Made by a program: the position numbers and the translations under genes. The notes under the pieces are model-generated. The model saw only the letters and a program-made list of their open reading frames with translations. It was not told the DNA's origin and searched no databases. Below, piece after piece: positions 1 through 8,092 of a stretch of 64,000 nt of DNA (position 1 is the first letter of the stretch; each line of letters starts with the position of its first letter). The DNA comes from Aeromonas tecta (GTDB taxonomy: Bacteria > Pseudomonadota > Gammaproteobacteria > Enterobacterales > Aeromonadaceae), in assembly GCF_000820185.1 (NCBI RefSeq), contig NZ_CDCA01000023.1, positions 1 to 64,000 of the forward strand, read 5' to 3'.

Positions 1-242
1 AAATCGTCTTGGTCACTTCACCAGACATTGAAAATCAAAAATTAATTTTGATGGTCGATGCTGTGAGTGCCCACACAGATTGCTTGATTCAAATTGTTAA
101 AGAGCGTCACGCTTATCGCGTTGAGGAGGCGCATATTACGCTTCTCACTTCGAAAGTCAAGCACTTGTTTTCGCTTTTCTTTCGGCGCCCGCTTCACTGT
201 GAAGCTAGCTCATCAACCCGGCGTGTTGTGCCGTGCTGGTAG
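1..242 (-). other. rRNA operon leader (5' external spacer of an rrn operon, 16S beyond left edge)
   Basis: Read on the minus strand, this stretch matches the enterobacterial rrn leader between promoter and 16S. It has a boxA-like antitermination element at 94-106 (CGCTCTTTAACAA), followed by the conserved CAATCTGTGTGGGCACTC tract. The leader recruits the Nus antitermination complex and supplies the 5' arm of the RNase III processing stalk. The 16S gene itself must begin to the left of base 1. The start at 242 is inferred from the -10 box at 249-254. Confidence is high for the boxA and low for the exact transcript start. Confidence 0.85.
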
Positions 243-248
243 GGGCGC

Positions 249-276
249 ATTATAGGGAACGGCGGCGCGATGACAA
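249..276 (-). promoter_or_regulatory. rrn promoter (P2-like)
   Basis: On the minus strand a -35 TTGTCA (271-276) and a perfect -10 TATAAT (249-254) are separated by 16 bases. They are followed by the GC-rich discriminator GCGCCCC. This is the layout of stable-RNA promoters under stringent control. It reads into the boxA leader. Confidence 0.85.
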
Positions 277-546
277 GCCGTTTCTTGAAGAAAGTCACGG
301 AAACTTCAAATTATCCAGTTAGAAACAGCTTACCCAGTGTATATATACAGTGTTATCCACAAGCCGATGATTTCAGCTCTGTTTTATGGTTATTTAAGTA
401 GGTCTTCCGGTATTAAGGAATGCCATACTGAAGCGGATAATGTGTCCCAAGTGGTCCATGGTAGCGCCAGGCGGTAAAGCTGGTTACCATGGAGGTGAAT
501 AGAGTGTTGCACCTTTTTTGCTTTCATTTACAAAAGGTCTTTAAAG
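277..546. other. intergenic region upstream of rrn promoter; one perfect DnaA box at 353-361
   Basis: No gene is supported here. The region separates the leftward rrn promoter from the rightward RRM-protein gene, so it should hold rrn upstream elements and the promoter of the RRM gene, but I could not place the latter. TTATCCACA at 353-361 is a perfect DnaA box. A LexA-like half site lies next to it, with the other half degenerate. Confidence 0.5.
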
Positions 547-1041
547 ATGAATTTATCCAAGTTTCCCGTATATGTGCAGGCGGCCGTTCTCGCTCTGGTG
601 TTGGCGCTGGTCGGTTATCTGGTTGCCCAGGCCCTGCAGTTTTCTTTGAAAGCCGAAGTGATTTTTGCCGTGGGTCTGGCCATTGGCGGTTTCGTCGTAC
701 CGCTGTTCCTTAAGCGGACCTCTGCTGCCGCGGTCGAGCAGAGCTCCAACCAAGAGACTTGTACCTTATATGTAGGCAACCTGCCCTATCGCGCCAACGA
801 GATCGCCGTGCGTGAGTTGTTTGCCGAGCAAGGCCAGGTGATTTCCGTCCGTCTGATGAAAGACAAGGCCACCGGCAAGCGCCGGGGCTTTGGATTTGTG
901 GAGATGCCCGCCGCCGATGCGGCCAAGGCGATCACCGCACTCAATGACAAGGAGTATCAGCAACGCACCCTCAAGGTACGTGAAGCCAATGACAAGCGGG
1001 ACAGGGATGAGCGAGAAGGCAGCGACGTCGACGCCGGATAA
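547..1041 (+). CDS. membrane-anchored RRM-type RNA-binding protein
   Basis: A 164-residue protein with two hydrophobic segments (about residues 10-32 and 37-56), then a basic linker and one RNA recognition motif (about 72-148). RNP2 is visible as LYVGNL near residue 74 and RNP1 as RGFGFVEM near 114. The C-terminus is highly charged. RRM proteins with an N-terminal membrane hairpin occur in Vibrio and Aeromonas relatives; the RNA target is unknown. Membrane anchoring would put the RRM on the cytoplasmic face if both termini are inside. The start has only a weak Shine-Dalgarno. The gene ends two bases before the end of convergent murI, and its terminator lies inside murI. Confidence 0.8.
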   Translation: MNLSKFPVYVQAAVLALVLALVGYLVAQALQFSLKAEVIFAVGLAIGGFVVPLFLKRTSAAAVEQSSNQETCTLYVGNLPYRANEIAVRELFAEQGQVISVRLMKDKATGKRRGFGFVEMPAADAAKAITALNDKEYQQRTLKVREANDKRDRDEREGSDVDAG

Positions 1042-1042
1042 C

Positions 1043-1831
1043 TCAGTACTCTACCTCTTCGAGTGATGACAGCCCCCATGCTTGCAAGGGGGCTGTCAGT
1101 TTTTGGGCCTGTGCATCCAGTCGGGTGCAATATGCCCTGCCCTGTCCTGCCACAGGAATGGCCGCAGGCACAGCAGCCAGCAGATGGGCCACCCTTCTCG
1201 CCACCGCATTACCCGAATCCACCAGCTGGCAGTCTGGCATCAATTGCCGGATCTCGTCATCGAGCAGCGGGAAATGGGTACAGCCCAATACCATGGTATC
1301 GGGTTTCGCATCCCCTTCTATCCAGTCCGCCAGCACCTCGCGCAACAACACCATGTTGACCGGTCGACCGGCCAGCTTGTGCTCGGCTTCGATCACCAGC
1401 TCGGTCACGCCCTTGAGCAACACCTGCTTGCCCGGTGCGAACTGGGCGATGAGATGATGGGTGTAAGCACGACTGACGGTACCCGGGGTTGCCAGCAAGC
1501 CGATGCAACCATTGCGGGTCAAGGCGGCGGCCGGCTTGATGGCAGGCACCACACCCACCACCGGAATGGTCAGGGCGGCGCGCAAGGAGGGCAGTGCTAT
1601 GGTGCTGGCGGTGTTGCAGGCGATCACCACCAGATCGATGTGATGCTCGGCCACCATGTGGGTCACCAATCGGCAACAGGCGGCGATCAGATCCGGCTCA
1701 CTCAATTCGCCATAAGGGAAGTGGGCATTGTCGAAGCAGTAGATATAGTTGTGTGCCGGCAAGGTGCGGCGGATCTCGCGATAGACGGTCAAACCGCCCA
1801 TGCCTGAATCGAACACTAGAATATTGGCCAC
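1043..1831 (-). CDS. murI: glutamate racemase
   Basis: Converts L-glutamate to D-glutamate for peptidoglycan precursors in the cytoplasm. The 262 residues carry both catalytic cysteines in their signature contexts: VIACNTAS (about residue 72) and VLGCTHFPLL (about 182). The N-terminal FDSGMGGLTV motif is also present. The start is GTG, preceded by a strong GGGGGAG ribosome-binding site. It lies downstream of btuB on the same strand, but a terminator separates them; btuB-murI adjacency is also seen in E. coli. Its 3' end contains the terminator of the convergent RRM gene. Confidence 0.95.
   Translation of the reverse strand: MANILVFDSGMGGLTVYREIRRTLPAHNYIYCFDNAHFPYGELSEPDLIAACCRLVTHMVAEHHIDLVVIACNTASTIALPSLRAALTIPVVGVVPAIKPAAALTRNGCIGLLATPGTVSRAYTHHLIAQFAPGKQVLLKGVTELVIEAEHKLAGRPVNMVLLREVLADWIEGDAKPDTMVLGCTHFPLLDDEIRQLMPDCQLVDSGNAVARRVAHLLAAVPAAIPVAGQGRAYCTRLDAQAQKLTAPLQAWGLSSLEEVEY
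1067..1104 (+). terminator. rho-independent terminator of the RRM gene, embedded in the murI 3' coding end
   Basis: An 11-bp stem (1067-1077 with 1088-1098, arms TGACAGCCCCC and GGGGGCTGTCA) is followed by GTTTTT on the plus strand. On the minus strand there is no U tract, so it acts only rightward, although the same bases encode the last residues of MurI. Confidence 0.75.
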
Positions 1832-1883
1832 CTGAGCTCCCCCTTGAATGCGAGGCGGCGATCATACTCCCGCCGATGACCAA

Positions 1884-1912
1884 TAGAAAAGGCCCCGCAC
1901 ATGGCGGGGCCT
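1884..1912 (-). terminator. terminator after btuB
   Basis: Arms GGCCCCGC and GCGGGGCC (1891-1911) are followed on the minus strand by TTTTCT. This uncouples btuB from murI. Confidence 0.8.
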
Positions 1913-1945
1913 CGCTTTTCTTCTCTATATAAGCAGAAGCCTGGA

Positions 1946-3781
1946 TCAGAGACGATAGTCTGCCGTCAGCTTGAACTCGGTACCCGGTGAGGCATAGCCA
2001 TAGGCCGGGGCATAGTCACGATCGAACAGGTTGTCGATGCGGCCACCCAGGGTCAGCTGAGGCAGCACATCGTAACTGGCGCCCAGGTTGACCAGGGTAT
2101 AAGAACCCAGCACCACCCGCTCGGCGGGGAAGCTGCTGAAGTTCTTGTCATCCCGCTTGCCAACATAGAGCAGCTCGGTCGACAGATCGACCTGTCCCAG
2201 CTGCACCTGAGTCAGCCAGCTGGCCTTCTGCTTGGCACGGCGCAGCAACTGCTGATCGCCATCATTCTTGTCTTCGGTCTTGGTGTAATCGAAGCTCAGG
2301 TCATGATGGAGCGGGCCGGTTTCCAGACCGACAGCAACCTCTACCCCCCGGATCTCCGCATCCGTGTTGTCCGGCTTGCAGGTGGAGAAGGCGCTCTGGC
2401 AGGCAATCAGGTTCTGGATCTGGTTGCGATAGAGGTTCACAGACCAGTCCCAGGCGGTGTAGCGGCCGGAGAAGTCCAGCTCCAGGTTCTTGCTCTCTTC
2501 CGGCTTCAGATCCGGGTTCTCGTAGCCTGGGTAATAGAGGTCGAGGAAGGTCGGCGCCTTGAAGGCGGTGCCATAGCTCAGACGCACATTGTGGTTATCG
2601 TTGATATCCAGACCGGTGGCGGCGGCCCAGGTATTGTGGCGGCCGTACTGCTTGTTGTCATCGGTGCGACCGGACAACTCAAACTGCAGGGCCTGCCAGC
2701 GATAGCTGCCGACGGCAAACAAGCCGGTGTTGTCGCGATCCGGCGCATCGAACGACTGACCGTAGCTGCGCGAGTCAGATTTCATCTGCTCCTGCTGCCA
2801 GTCGGCACCGCCGGTCAGCATCAGCCCTTCCACACCAGTCCAGCTGTTGATCCAGGAGAAGCGGGTCAGGCCGGTATGGATGGGCTCGGCACTGGACTCC
2901 CCATTGCCCTCCCACCAACTCTTCAACTTGTTCTCGCCATAGCTGGCCTCCAGTCGGCTGGTCAGGTCGCCACGCTGGTATTTGAGGCCACCGTCGTACT
3001 GGAAGGCCTGCACCCGGCTCTGATCCGCCGACAGATAGGGATCGTCCATCTCGGTTTGGTTGTCATAACCCTGCGCATTGAAGTCGGCGCTCCAGGCCTC
3101 GTTGAAGGCGTGGTTCAGACCGAACTGGCCGTTCAGGCTGTCAAAGCCGTCCCGATCCGGCTGCTGGGCACCGGCGACCACGTCGAAGCCGTCGGTACGC
3201 TCATAGCCGAGCAGCATGTTCATGTCGGTCTGCTCACCCAGGGCCTGCACGGTACGCACCTGACCCTGACCGTAGCCATGGCTGCCGACCCCACCCTTTA
3301 GGTGAGTTTCGCTGCCGTTCTTGGCCGAGGTCTGGGTGATCAGGTTGATGACACCGCCGATGGCATTGGCACCATAGACGGCGGCACGCGGGCCGCGAAT
3401 GTATTCGATGCGTTCGATGTTGCCGAGCGGGATCTGGCTGAGATCCGGCGTGCCGGCCACCATGGCAGCGATGGGACGACCATTCATCAACACCAGAGAG
3501 TGATTGGAGTTGGTGCCACGGATAAACAGGCTGCTGACATTGCCACGGCCACCTAGCGTGGTGATCTGCACCCCAGGCAGGGTTTTCAACAGATCTGGCA
3601 GACTGGACACCTGGCGAGATTCGATCTCGGCACGATCGATCACCACCACGGGGGCGAGCACCGAATTGGCAGGCTGCTCGACCCGGTTGGCGGTCACCAC
3701 CATAGTGTCATTGGCAGGCAGGGGGGACTGGGCAAAGGCGGCCGTCGGCAACAGGGCAGCCACCCAAAATTTCTTGGACAT
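1946..3781 (-). CDS. btuB: TonB-dependent vitamin B12 outer-membrane receptor
   Basis: Takes up cobalamin across the outer membrane with energy from TonB-ExbBD. About 611 residues: a signal peptide ending near AAFA, a TonB box (DTMVVTANR), a plug domain (roughly residues 35-150, with the conserved LLKTLPGVQI and RGPRAAVYGANAIGGVINLIT motifs), and a 22-strand barrel ending in a TonB-receptor C-terminal region (FDRDYAPAYGYASPGTEF). The ATG at 3781 is chosen because an in-frame GTG just upstream is too close to the AAGGAT ribosome-binding site. The family assignment is confirmed by the cobalamin riboswitch directly upstream. Confidence 0.95.
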   Translation of the reverse strand: MSKKFWVAALLPTAAFAQSPLPANDTMVVTANRVEQPANSVLAPVVVIDRAEIESRQVSSLPDLLKTLPGVQITTLGGRGNVSSLFIRGTNSNHSLVLMNGRPIAAMVAGTPDLSQIPLGNIERIEYIRGPRAAVYGANAIGGVINLITQTSAKNGSETHLKGGVGSHGYGQGQVRTVQALGEQTDMNMLLGYERTDGFDVVAGAQQPDRDGFDSLNGQFGLNHAFNEAWSADFNAQGYDNQTEMDDPYLSADQSRVQAFQYDGGLKYQRGDLTSRLEASYGENKLKSWWEGNGESSAEPIHTGLTRFSWINSWTGVEGLMLTGGADWQQEQMKSDSRSYGQSFDAPDRDNTGLFAVGSYRWQALQFELSGRTDDNKQYGRHNTWAAATGLDINDNHNVRLSYGTAFKAPTFLDLYYPGYENPDLKPEESKNLELDFSGRYTAWDWSVNLYRNQIQNLIACQSAFSTCKPDNTDAEIRGVEVAVGLETGPLHHDLSFDYTKTEDKNDGDQQLLRRAKQKASWLTQVQLGQVDLSTELLYVGKRDDKNFSSFPAERVVLGSYTLVNLGASYDVLPQLTLGGRIDNLFDRDYAPAYGYASPGTEFKLTADYRL

Positions 3782-3848
3782 CACAGATCCTTAAGTTCGC
3801 GTAAGTATCTATTCCTTGGCCGGTTTCTCTCGGCCAGAAATACGAACT

Positions 3849-3992
3849 TTGGCAGGTCTTCGGACTCGGGGGCCAAGTGCCTAGGCGACGGCTTCCCGCC
3901 TTGCGGCAGTGCCCGGATGTCGCTTCGTTCCCCCTTACCGCTGCGCGCCAGCTCCGGATTTTCACCGGATTCCCTATTAAGCATGATGCGCC
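3849..3992 (-). promoter_or_regulatory. cobalamin (AdoCbl) riboswitch upstream of btuB
   Basis: On the minus strand the conserved core elements are present in order: AATCCGGTGAAAATCCGG, GCGCAGCGGTAAGGGGG, the B12-box-like GGGCACTGCC, and the closing GAGTCCGAAGACCTGCC. This RNA class binds adenosylcobalamin and lowers expression of B12 uptake genes, here btuB. Boundaries are approximate. Confidence 0.93.
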
Positions 3993-4063
3993 AAAGCGGG
4001 GGGATTATAGGAAAGGGGGACAAAAGAGTATAGCGATTTAGCCATCTATACGTCTTTTACTCA

Positions 4064-4099
4064 CAAAAACAAAAACCGGCACCCATGGGCGCCGGTTTG
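4064..4099 (-). terminator. terminator after yhjX
   Basis: A GC-rich palindrome at 4074-4098 (AACCGGC arms, CCCATGGG centre) is followed on the minus strand by TTTTTGTTTTTG. It lies 25 bases past the yhjX stop. Confidence 0.75.
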
Positions 4100-4123
4100 T
4101 CAGATTTATCAATAGTTTCAGCT

Positions 4124-5314
4124 TCAGTCGGCGTAGCTGGCCTTGGGGGCCGGCAGGCGAATGGTGAGGGAGAGCACCAGCGCCACCACCATCAGCACCA
4201 GGATGAGGTTGAAGGTCGCCATGAAGCCACCGAACAGGGACGCGACTATGGAGCCAATGATGCTGCCAAGCCCGAAGCCAAGGTAGATGACACCGTAATT
4301 CTTGGTCAGGTTGTTCAGGCCGAAGAAGTCGCTCACCAGGGAGGGGTAGACGGTGATGGTGCCGCCGAAGCTGAAGGCCACGCAGGCCACCGCCACGAAG
4401 AACAGGTTGGCATTGAGCGGCACGAACAGCAGCAGCGCCATGCCCACCAGGGTGATCAGCTGGGCGATGGTGATAACCCGGATGCGAGACATCTTGTCAG
4501 ACAGTATGCCCAGCACCAGTCGACCACCCAGGTTTGCCATGGCGATGATGGCGACGGCGTTGGCCGCTACCGAGCCCGGCAGACCCACCATCTTCTCGCC
4601 GATATCCTTGGCCACGCCGATGACGTAGAGGCCACTCATGCAGGCGGTGAGGAACATCAGCGCCAGCATCCAGTACTGCGGTTTGCGCATCGCCTCGGCC
4701 AGGGTGAAATCGCGGCTCTCGGTCTGCTGCAGGGAGGCAGCCTGCTTGGGCGCATCCTTCATCAGCATGCCGCCCACCAGCACCATGGACATGGCGATCA
4801 GGCCCCACAGCTGGAAGGTAGCTTCCAGGCCGTTGTTCGACAGCAGCAGCAGGTTGATGTACTTGAAACCCAGGCTACCGAGGCCGTAGGCACCGATGGA
4901 GCAGGCGGAGATCAGCCCCTTGCGCTCCGGGAACCACTTCACGCAGTTGGAGAGGGTCATCAGGTAGCCGGTACCGTCGGCGAAACCCACCAGGATGCCG
5001 GCACAGAGATAGAGCATGGCCAGGTTGCTGGCATGGGCGGTGAGGAAGAAGCCGATGCCGAGCAGCACGCCGGCGCCGAGGGTGACGTTGCGCACCCCGA
5101 ACCGCTCCTGCAGCTTGCCCGCCAGGGAAGAGGCGACCGCCAGCGACAAGCTGAGCAGACCGAAGGCGAAGGCGACCTGACTGACCGGCTCGTCGAGCTT
5201 GTCGGAGAGCTGGGCGTTGAACAGGCTCCAGGTGTAAACAGAGCCCAGGGCGAACTGGGTAATGATGGTACCTATCAGGGTCAGGTACCGGGTGCGGTTC
5301 ATCTCTTTGGTCAT
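4124..5314 (-). CDS. yhjX: MFS transporter YhjX (oxalate/formate antiporter-like, pyruvate-responsive in E. coli)
   Basis: A 396-residue twelve-helix major facilitator very close to E. coli YhjX: shared runs include LIGTIITQFALGSVYTWSLF, SNCVKWFPERKGLISA, FLTACMSGLYVIGVAKDI and FFGLNNL.KNYGVIYLGFG. In E. coli yhjX is the main target of the YpdA/YpdB system responding to external pyruvate; its substrate is unsettled. Here it lies directly downstream of ypdB on the same strand, which supports the same link. The MTKEMNRTRYLTL start is preferred over upstream codons because the E. coli protein begins at the equivalent place. A YpdB-type repeat lies upstream. Confidence 0.92.
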   Translation of the reverse strand: MTKEMNRTRYLTLIGTIITQFALGSVYTWSLFNAQLSDKLDEPVSQVAFAFGLLSLSLAVASSLAGKLQERFGVRNVTLGAGVLLGIGFFLTAHASNLAMLYLCAGILVGFADGTGYLMTLSNCVKWFPERKGLISACSIGAYGLGSLGFKYINLLLLSNNGLEATFQLWGLIAMSMVLVGGMLMKDAPKQAASLQQTESRDFTLAEAMRKPQYWMLALMFLTACMSGLYVIGVAKDIGEKMVGLPGSVAANAVAIIAMANLGGRLVLGILSDKMSRIRVITIAQLITLVGMALLLFVPLNANLFFVAVACVAFSFGGTITVYPSLVSDFFGLNNLTKNYGVIYLGFGLGSIIGSIVASLFGGFMATFNLILVLMVVALVLSLTIRLPAPKASYAD

Positions 5315-5351
5315 GATGCGTCTCGGTCGGTGGACTCGGGAAATTGAGCCC

Positions 5352-5421
5352 ACTATAGGCAAGACGCATCAGTTGCAGACCGAATAAGGCATGAAATGCA
5401 GATCGGCGGGAATGAATGACA
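5352..5421 (-). promoter_or_regulatory. yhjX promoter with a tandem YpdB-type binding site
   Basis: On the minus strand two decamers, TGTCATTCAT (5412-5421) and TGCATTTCAT (5391-5400), are spaced by exactly 11 bases. E. coli YpdB binds GGCATTTCAT-N11-GGCATTTCAT upstream of yhjX. The proximal copy matches 9 of 10; the distal one matches the proximal at 7 of 10. A -10 TATAGT lies at 5352-5357 with no good -35, as expected of an activated promoter. Confidence 0.75.
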
Positions 5422-5422
5422 A

Positions 5423-6166
5423 TCAGAGCCGCATCAGCTGACGGAATGCCTTGATGTTGCTGCGACTGACCGGTACCTCGAATGGCAAATCATGGAGCCG
5501 GATGAGGTAGGTACTATTGAACCAGGGCACGATTTCGCGGATCTTGTTGATATTGACGCAATAGGAGCGATGACAGCGAAAGAAGCCCTCCGCCGGTAGC
5601 CGACTGACGAACTCACTGATGGTCATGGTCATCACGTAGCGATCGGTGCGGGTGTAGACATAGGTCAGCTTCTCGTCCGCCTCCGCATAGTAGATCTGCT
5701 CGCAGGGGGTGACTATGATGCGCTCCCCCTTCACCAGGTTGACGGTGCGATTCTGGTTGCCGCTCCCCTCCCCGCTTGGCTCGCTCCCCTGACTGGATTG
5801 CAACTTGCCGGCATGCTCGAGTTTTTGCAGCAGGTTGATGATGCGCGGCTCGTTGTAGGGCTTGAGGATATAGTCGAACGCCTCCAGCTCGAACGCCTCT
5901 ACCGCGAACTCCTTGTAGGCGGTGACGAACACGATGTGGGGCGGGTGGCTCGACTTGTGCAGATTCTTGGCCAGCAGCAGACCATCGATGGAGGGGATCT
6001 GGATATCCAGAAACACCACGTCCACCTCGTGATCCTGCAGGTACTTGAATGCCTCCAGCCCGTCCTCGAAGCTCGCCACTATCTCGATGGTGCTGTGCTG
6101 GTTCACCAGATAGACCAGCTCTTCCCGCGCCAGGTATTCGTCTTCGACTATGATGGCTCTCAACAT
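5423..6166 (-). CDS. ypdB: LytTR-family response regulator YpdB
   Basis: A 247-residue regulator: a receiver domain (about 1-118; acidic pocket EDE near residue 8, phosphoacceptor D in VVFLDIQIP, conserved T in FVTAYKEF and K in YILKPY), a Ser/Gly-rich linker, then a LytTR DNA-binding domain (about 145-245). It pairs with the LytS-type kinase YpdA encoded just upstream and probably activates yhjX just downstream. The start is ATG at 6166 with an excellent GGAGGTGA site. The 17 codons further upstream belong to a degenerate duplication of this gene's own start (6160-6246). Confidence 0.93.
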   Translation of the reverse strand: MLRAIIVEDEYLAREELVYLVNQHSTIEIVASFEDGLEAFKYLQDHEVDVVFLDIQIPSIDGLLLAKNLHKSSHPPHIVFVTAYKEFAVEAFELEAFDYILKPYNEPRIINLLQKLEHAGKLQSSQGSEPSGEGSGNQNRTVNLVKGERIIVTPCEQIYYAEADEKLTYVYTRTDRYVMTMTISEFVSRLPAEGFFRCHRSYCVNINKIREIVPWFNSTYLIRLHDLPFEVPVSRSNIKAFRQLMRL

Positions 6167-6246
6167 GGCATCACCTCCAGACTCAGCAAACAGGCCAGCC
6201 CTTCTCGAACCAAGCACTCATCTTCCACTACGATAACTCTCAGCAC
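6160..6246 (-). pseudogene. mini-ORF: truncated duplicate of the YpdB N-terminus between ypdA and ypdB
   Basis: A GTG-started 28-codon ORF begins inside the ypdA stop (GTGCTGA) and ends inside the ypdB start (ATGTTGA). Its first twenty residues (MLRVIVVEDECLVREGLACL) align without gaps to the YpdB start (MLRAIIVEDEYLAREELVYL), with 13 or so identities. The copy carries its own GGAGG. This is a tandem duplication of about 80 bases covering the ribosome-binding site, start and first codons of ypdB. It is either a relic or a translated coupling peptide. Confidence 0.75.
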
Positions 6247-7913
6247 GGCATGGCCTCCGGATCCGGCAGATAGAAACAGACTTCGGTGCCGGGCTCGAGC
6301 CGTTTGAGCTGCAACCCATCCCCATACAATAATTTGACCCGCTGATGAACGTTCATCAGGCCGATGCTGCGACTCTCCACCCGACCGGCGGCCACCCCGT
6401 CGATCACCGCCTGACTGATGCCGTAACCGGTATCGCGCACCGCCACCCGGATGCCACCCGCCAGCTGCTTCACCTCTATGGTGACCCGGCCCGGCGCGCT
6501 GCGGGGCTGGATGCCGTGCAGTATGGCGTTCTCTACCAGCGGCTGCAGCAACAGGCTCGGCACCTGAATGTGCACGTCATCCACCTCAAACACCACCTCC
6601 AGCTTGTCGCCGAAGCGCGCCTGCTCGATAGCCACGTAGTCGCGCACCTGCTGCAGCTCCTCCTGGATGTCGATGAGCTCATCCCCCTTGTTGAGGTTGT
6701 AGCGCAGATAGTCCGCCAGGTTGGCGATGAGCTGGCGCGCCTGCTGGGGCCGGATGCGGATGAGCGACGAGATGGCGTTGAGGGCATTGAACAGGAAGTG
6801 CGGGTTGATCTTGCTCTGCAATGCGGTGAACTCCGCCTTGCGGGTCATCTCTTTGAGCTGCTCGATGCGCGACACCTCCATCTGGGTGGAGATGAGCTGG
6901 GAGAGGCCCACCGCCATCTCCCGCAGGGAACTGGTGATGCTGTGGGTGCGACGGAAGTAGATCTTGAGGGTACCGCTGACCACGCCATTTTCCCGCAGCG
7001 GGATGATGATGACCGAGTGAAAATCCGACAGGTGGTATTGGCGCAGATCGTTGTTGATGATGATCTGATCCAGCAGCACGGCGCGCTGGGTCATGTCGCT
7101 GATGGCGTGGTGCTCGTCCAGCTCGTAGTAGCCCTTGCCGATCCCCACGTAGGCCAGCACGTCGCGGGTATCGGTGATGGCCACCGCGTCCGCGCTGATC
7201 TCGCGCCTGATCACCTCGCACACCTGGCCGAGGGAGTGGCGATCGATCTTCTGGAAAAACGGCAGCGTCTGGTTCGCGATATCCAGCGCCAGCTTGGCCT
7301 GCTTGGCGGCGATCAGCTCCTTCTCGTCGTCCAGATCCTGTACCAGCTTGATGATAAGGCCGATACACAAGGTGCCGACCATCATTGGGTAGGCGATATG
7401 ACTAACAATCTCAACCCCAACAGCATGAGGCTCTGTCAGGATCCAGATAAGCAGCATGGTCAACCCCTCACAGGCCATGCCCGCCAGGATCCCGTACAGC
7501 CAGAGCCGCGACTTGCGGCAGTTGAGGTGGATCCAGGTCGCCAGCAGGCCGGCGATGATGCTGGCGATGAGGCAAGGGATCGAGGTGTGACCATCCATGT
7601 CGATGAGGTAACGGTGCAGACCCGAGATGACCCCGGCCGGAATGCCGACCCAGGGCCCGAACAGGATGCCGCCGGCGATGATGGCGATGATCCGCACGTT
7701 GATGAGGGCCCCTTCCACCGCGATGCCGGTGTAGGTGCTGAACACCGCGAAAAGGCAGAAGATGGAAGCGACCATCACCAGCTCGGCCGGGGTGTGATCC
7801 CGCTTCTGGAACAGGCGCTGGAAGGGTCTGGTACGGGTCAAGAGGAACAGCGTCATCAGCATCAGCGCCGCCCGTTCAAACACCGCCAACAACATCAACT
7901 GATTTTCGAGCAT
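6240..7913 (-). CDS. ypdA: LytS-family pyruvate-type sensor histidine kinase YpdA
   Basis: A 557-residue membrane kinase closely resembling E. coli YpdA: an N-terminal 5TM-5TMR_LYT sensor region (about residues 1-195, including VEGALINVRIIAIIAGGILFG), a GAF domain (about 220-345), the His_kinase motif QSKINPHFLFNALNAISS with the phospho-His, and an HATPase with N, G1 and G2 boxes (PLVENAILHG, DTGYGIS, SIGLMNVHQR). In E. coli the pair YpdA/YpdB senses external pyruvate. The ATG at 7913 follows GGAGGGG; the longer reading frame upstream has no ribosome-binding site. Its stop overlaps the mini-ORF start. Confidence 0.93.
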   Translation of the reverse strand: MLENQLMLLAVFERAALMLMTLFLLTRTRPFQRLFQKRDHTPAELVMVASIFCLFAVFSTYTGIAVEGALINVRIIAIIAGGILFGPWVGIPAGVISGLHRYLIDMDGHTSIPCLIASIIAGLLATWIHLNCRKSRLWLYGILAGMACEGLTMLLIWILTEPHAVGVEIVSHIAYPMMVGTLCIGLIIKLVQDLDDEKELIAAKQAKLALDIANQTLPFFQKIDRHSLGQVCEVIRREISADAVAITDTRDVLAYVGIGKGYYELDEHHAISDMTQRAVLLDQIIINNDLRQYHLSDFHSVIIIPLRENGVVSGTLKIYFRRTHSITSSLREMAVGLSQLISTQMEVSRIEQLKEMTRKAEFTALQSKINPHFLFNALNAISSLIRIRPQQARQLIANLADYLRYNLNKGDELIDIQEELQQVRDYVAIEQARFGDKLEVVFEVDDVHIQVPSLLLQPLVENAILHGIQPRSAPGRVTIEVKQLAGGIRVAVRDTGYGISQAVIDGVAAGRVESRSIGLMNVHQRVKLLYGDGLQLKRLEPGTEVCFYLPDPEAMPC

Positions 7914-8092
7914 GGCCCCTCCGGCCGGCGGCCACCAGGGCGCACTATTAAGGTGTATGGAGTCAGCGGCTGCCATGGAGAGAGAAAACATCAGAGTGGC
8001 AGCGCTGGACGGCCCAGTTTACCTCAGACGACCCGCCAAGGGAGCAACGGCGTTGCAGACTGGCCGGGAGACAGCCAGCCTGCTGGAGGAAT

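Noticed and set aside
336..351. LexA-like box CAGTGTATATATACAG
   Set aside because: Only one half matches CTGTATAT; the other half has the wrong outer base and the neighbouring genes are not SOS genes.
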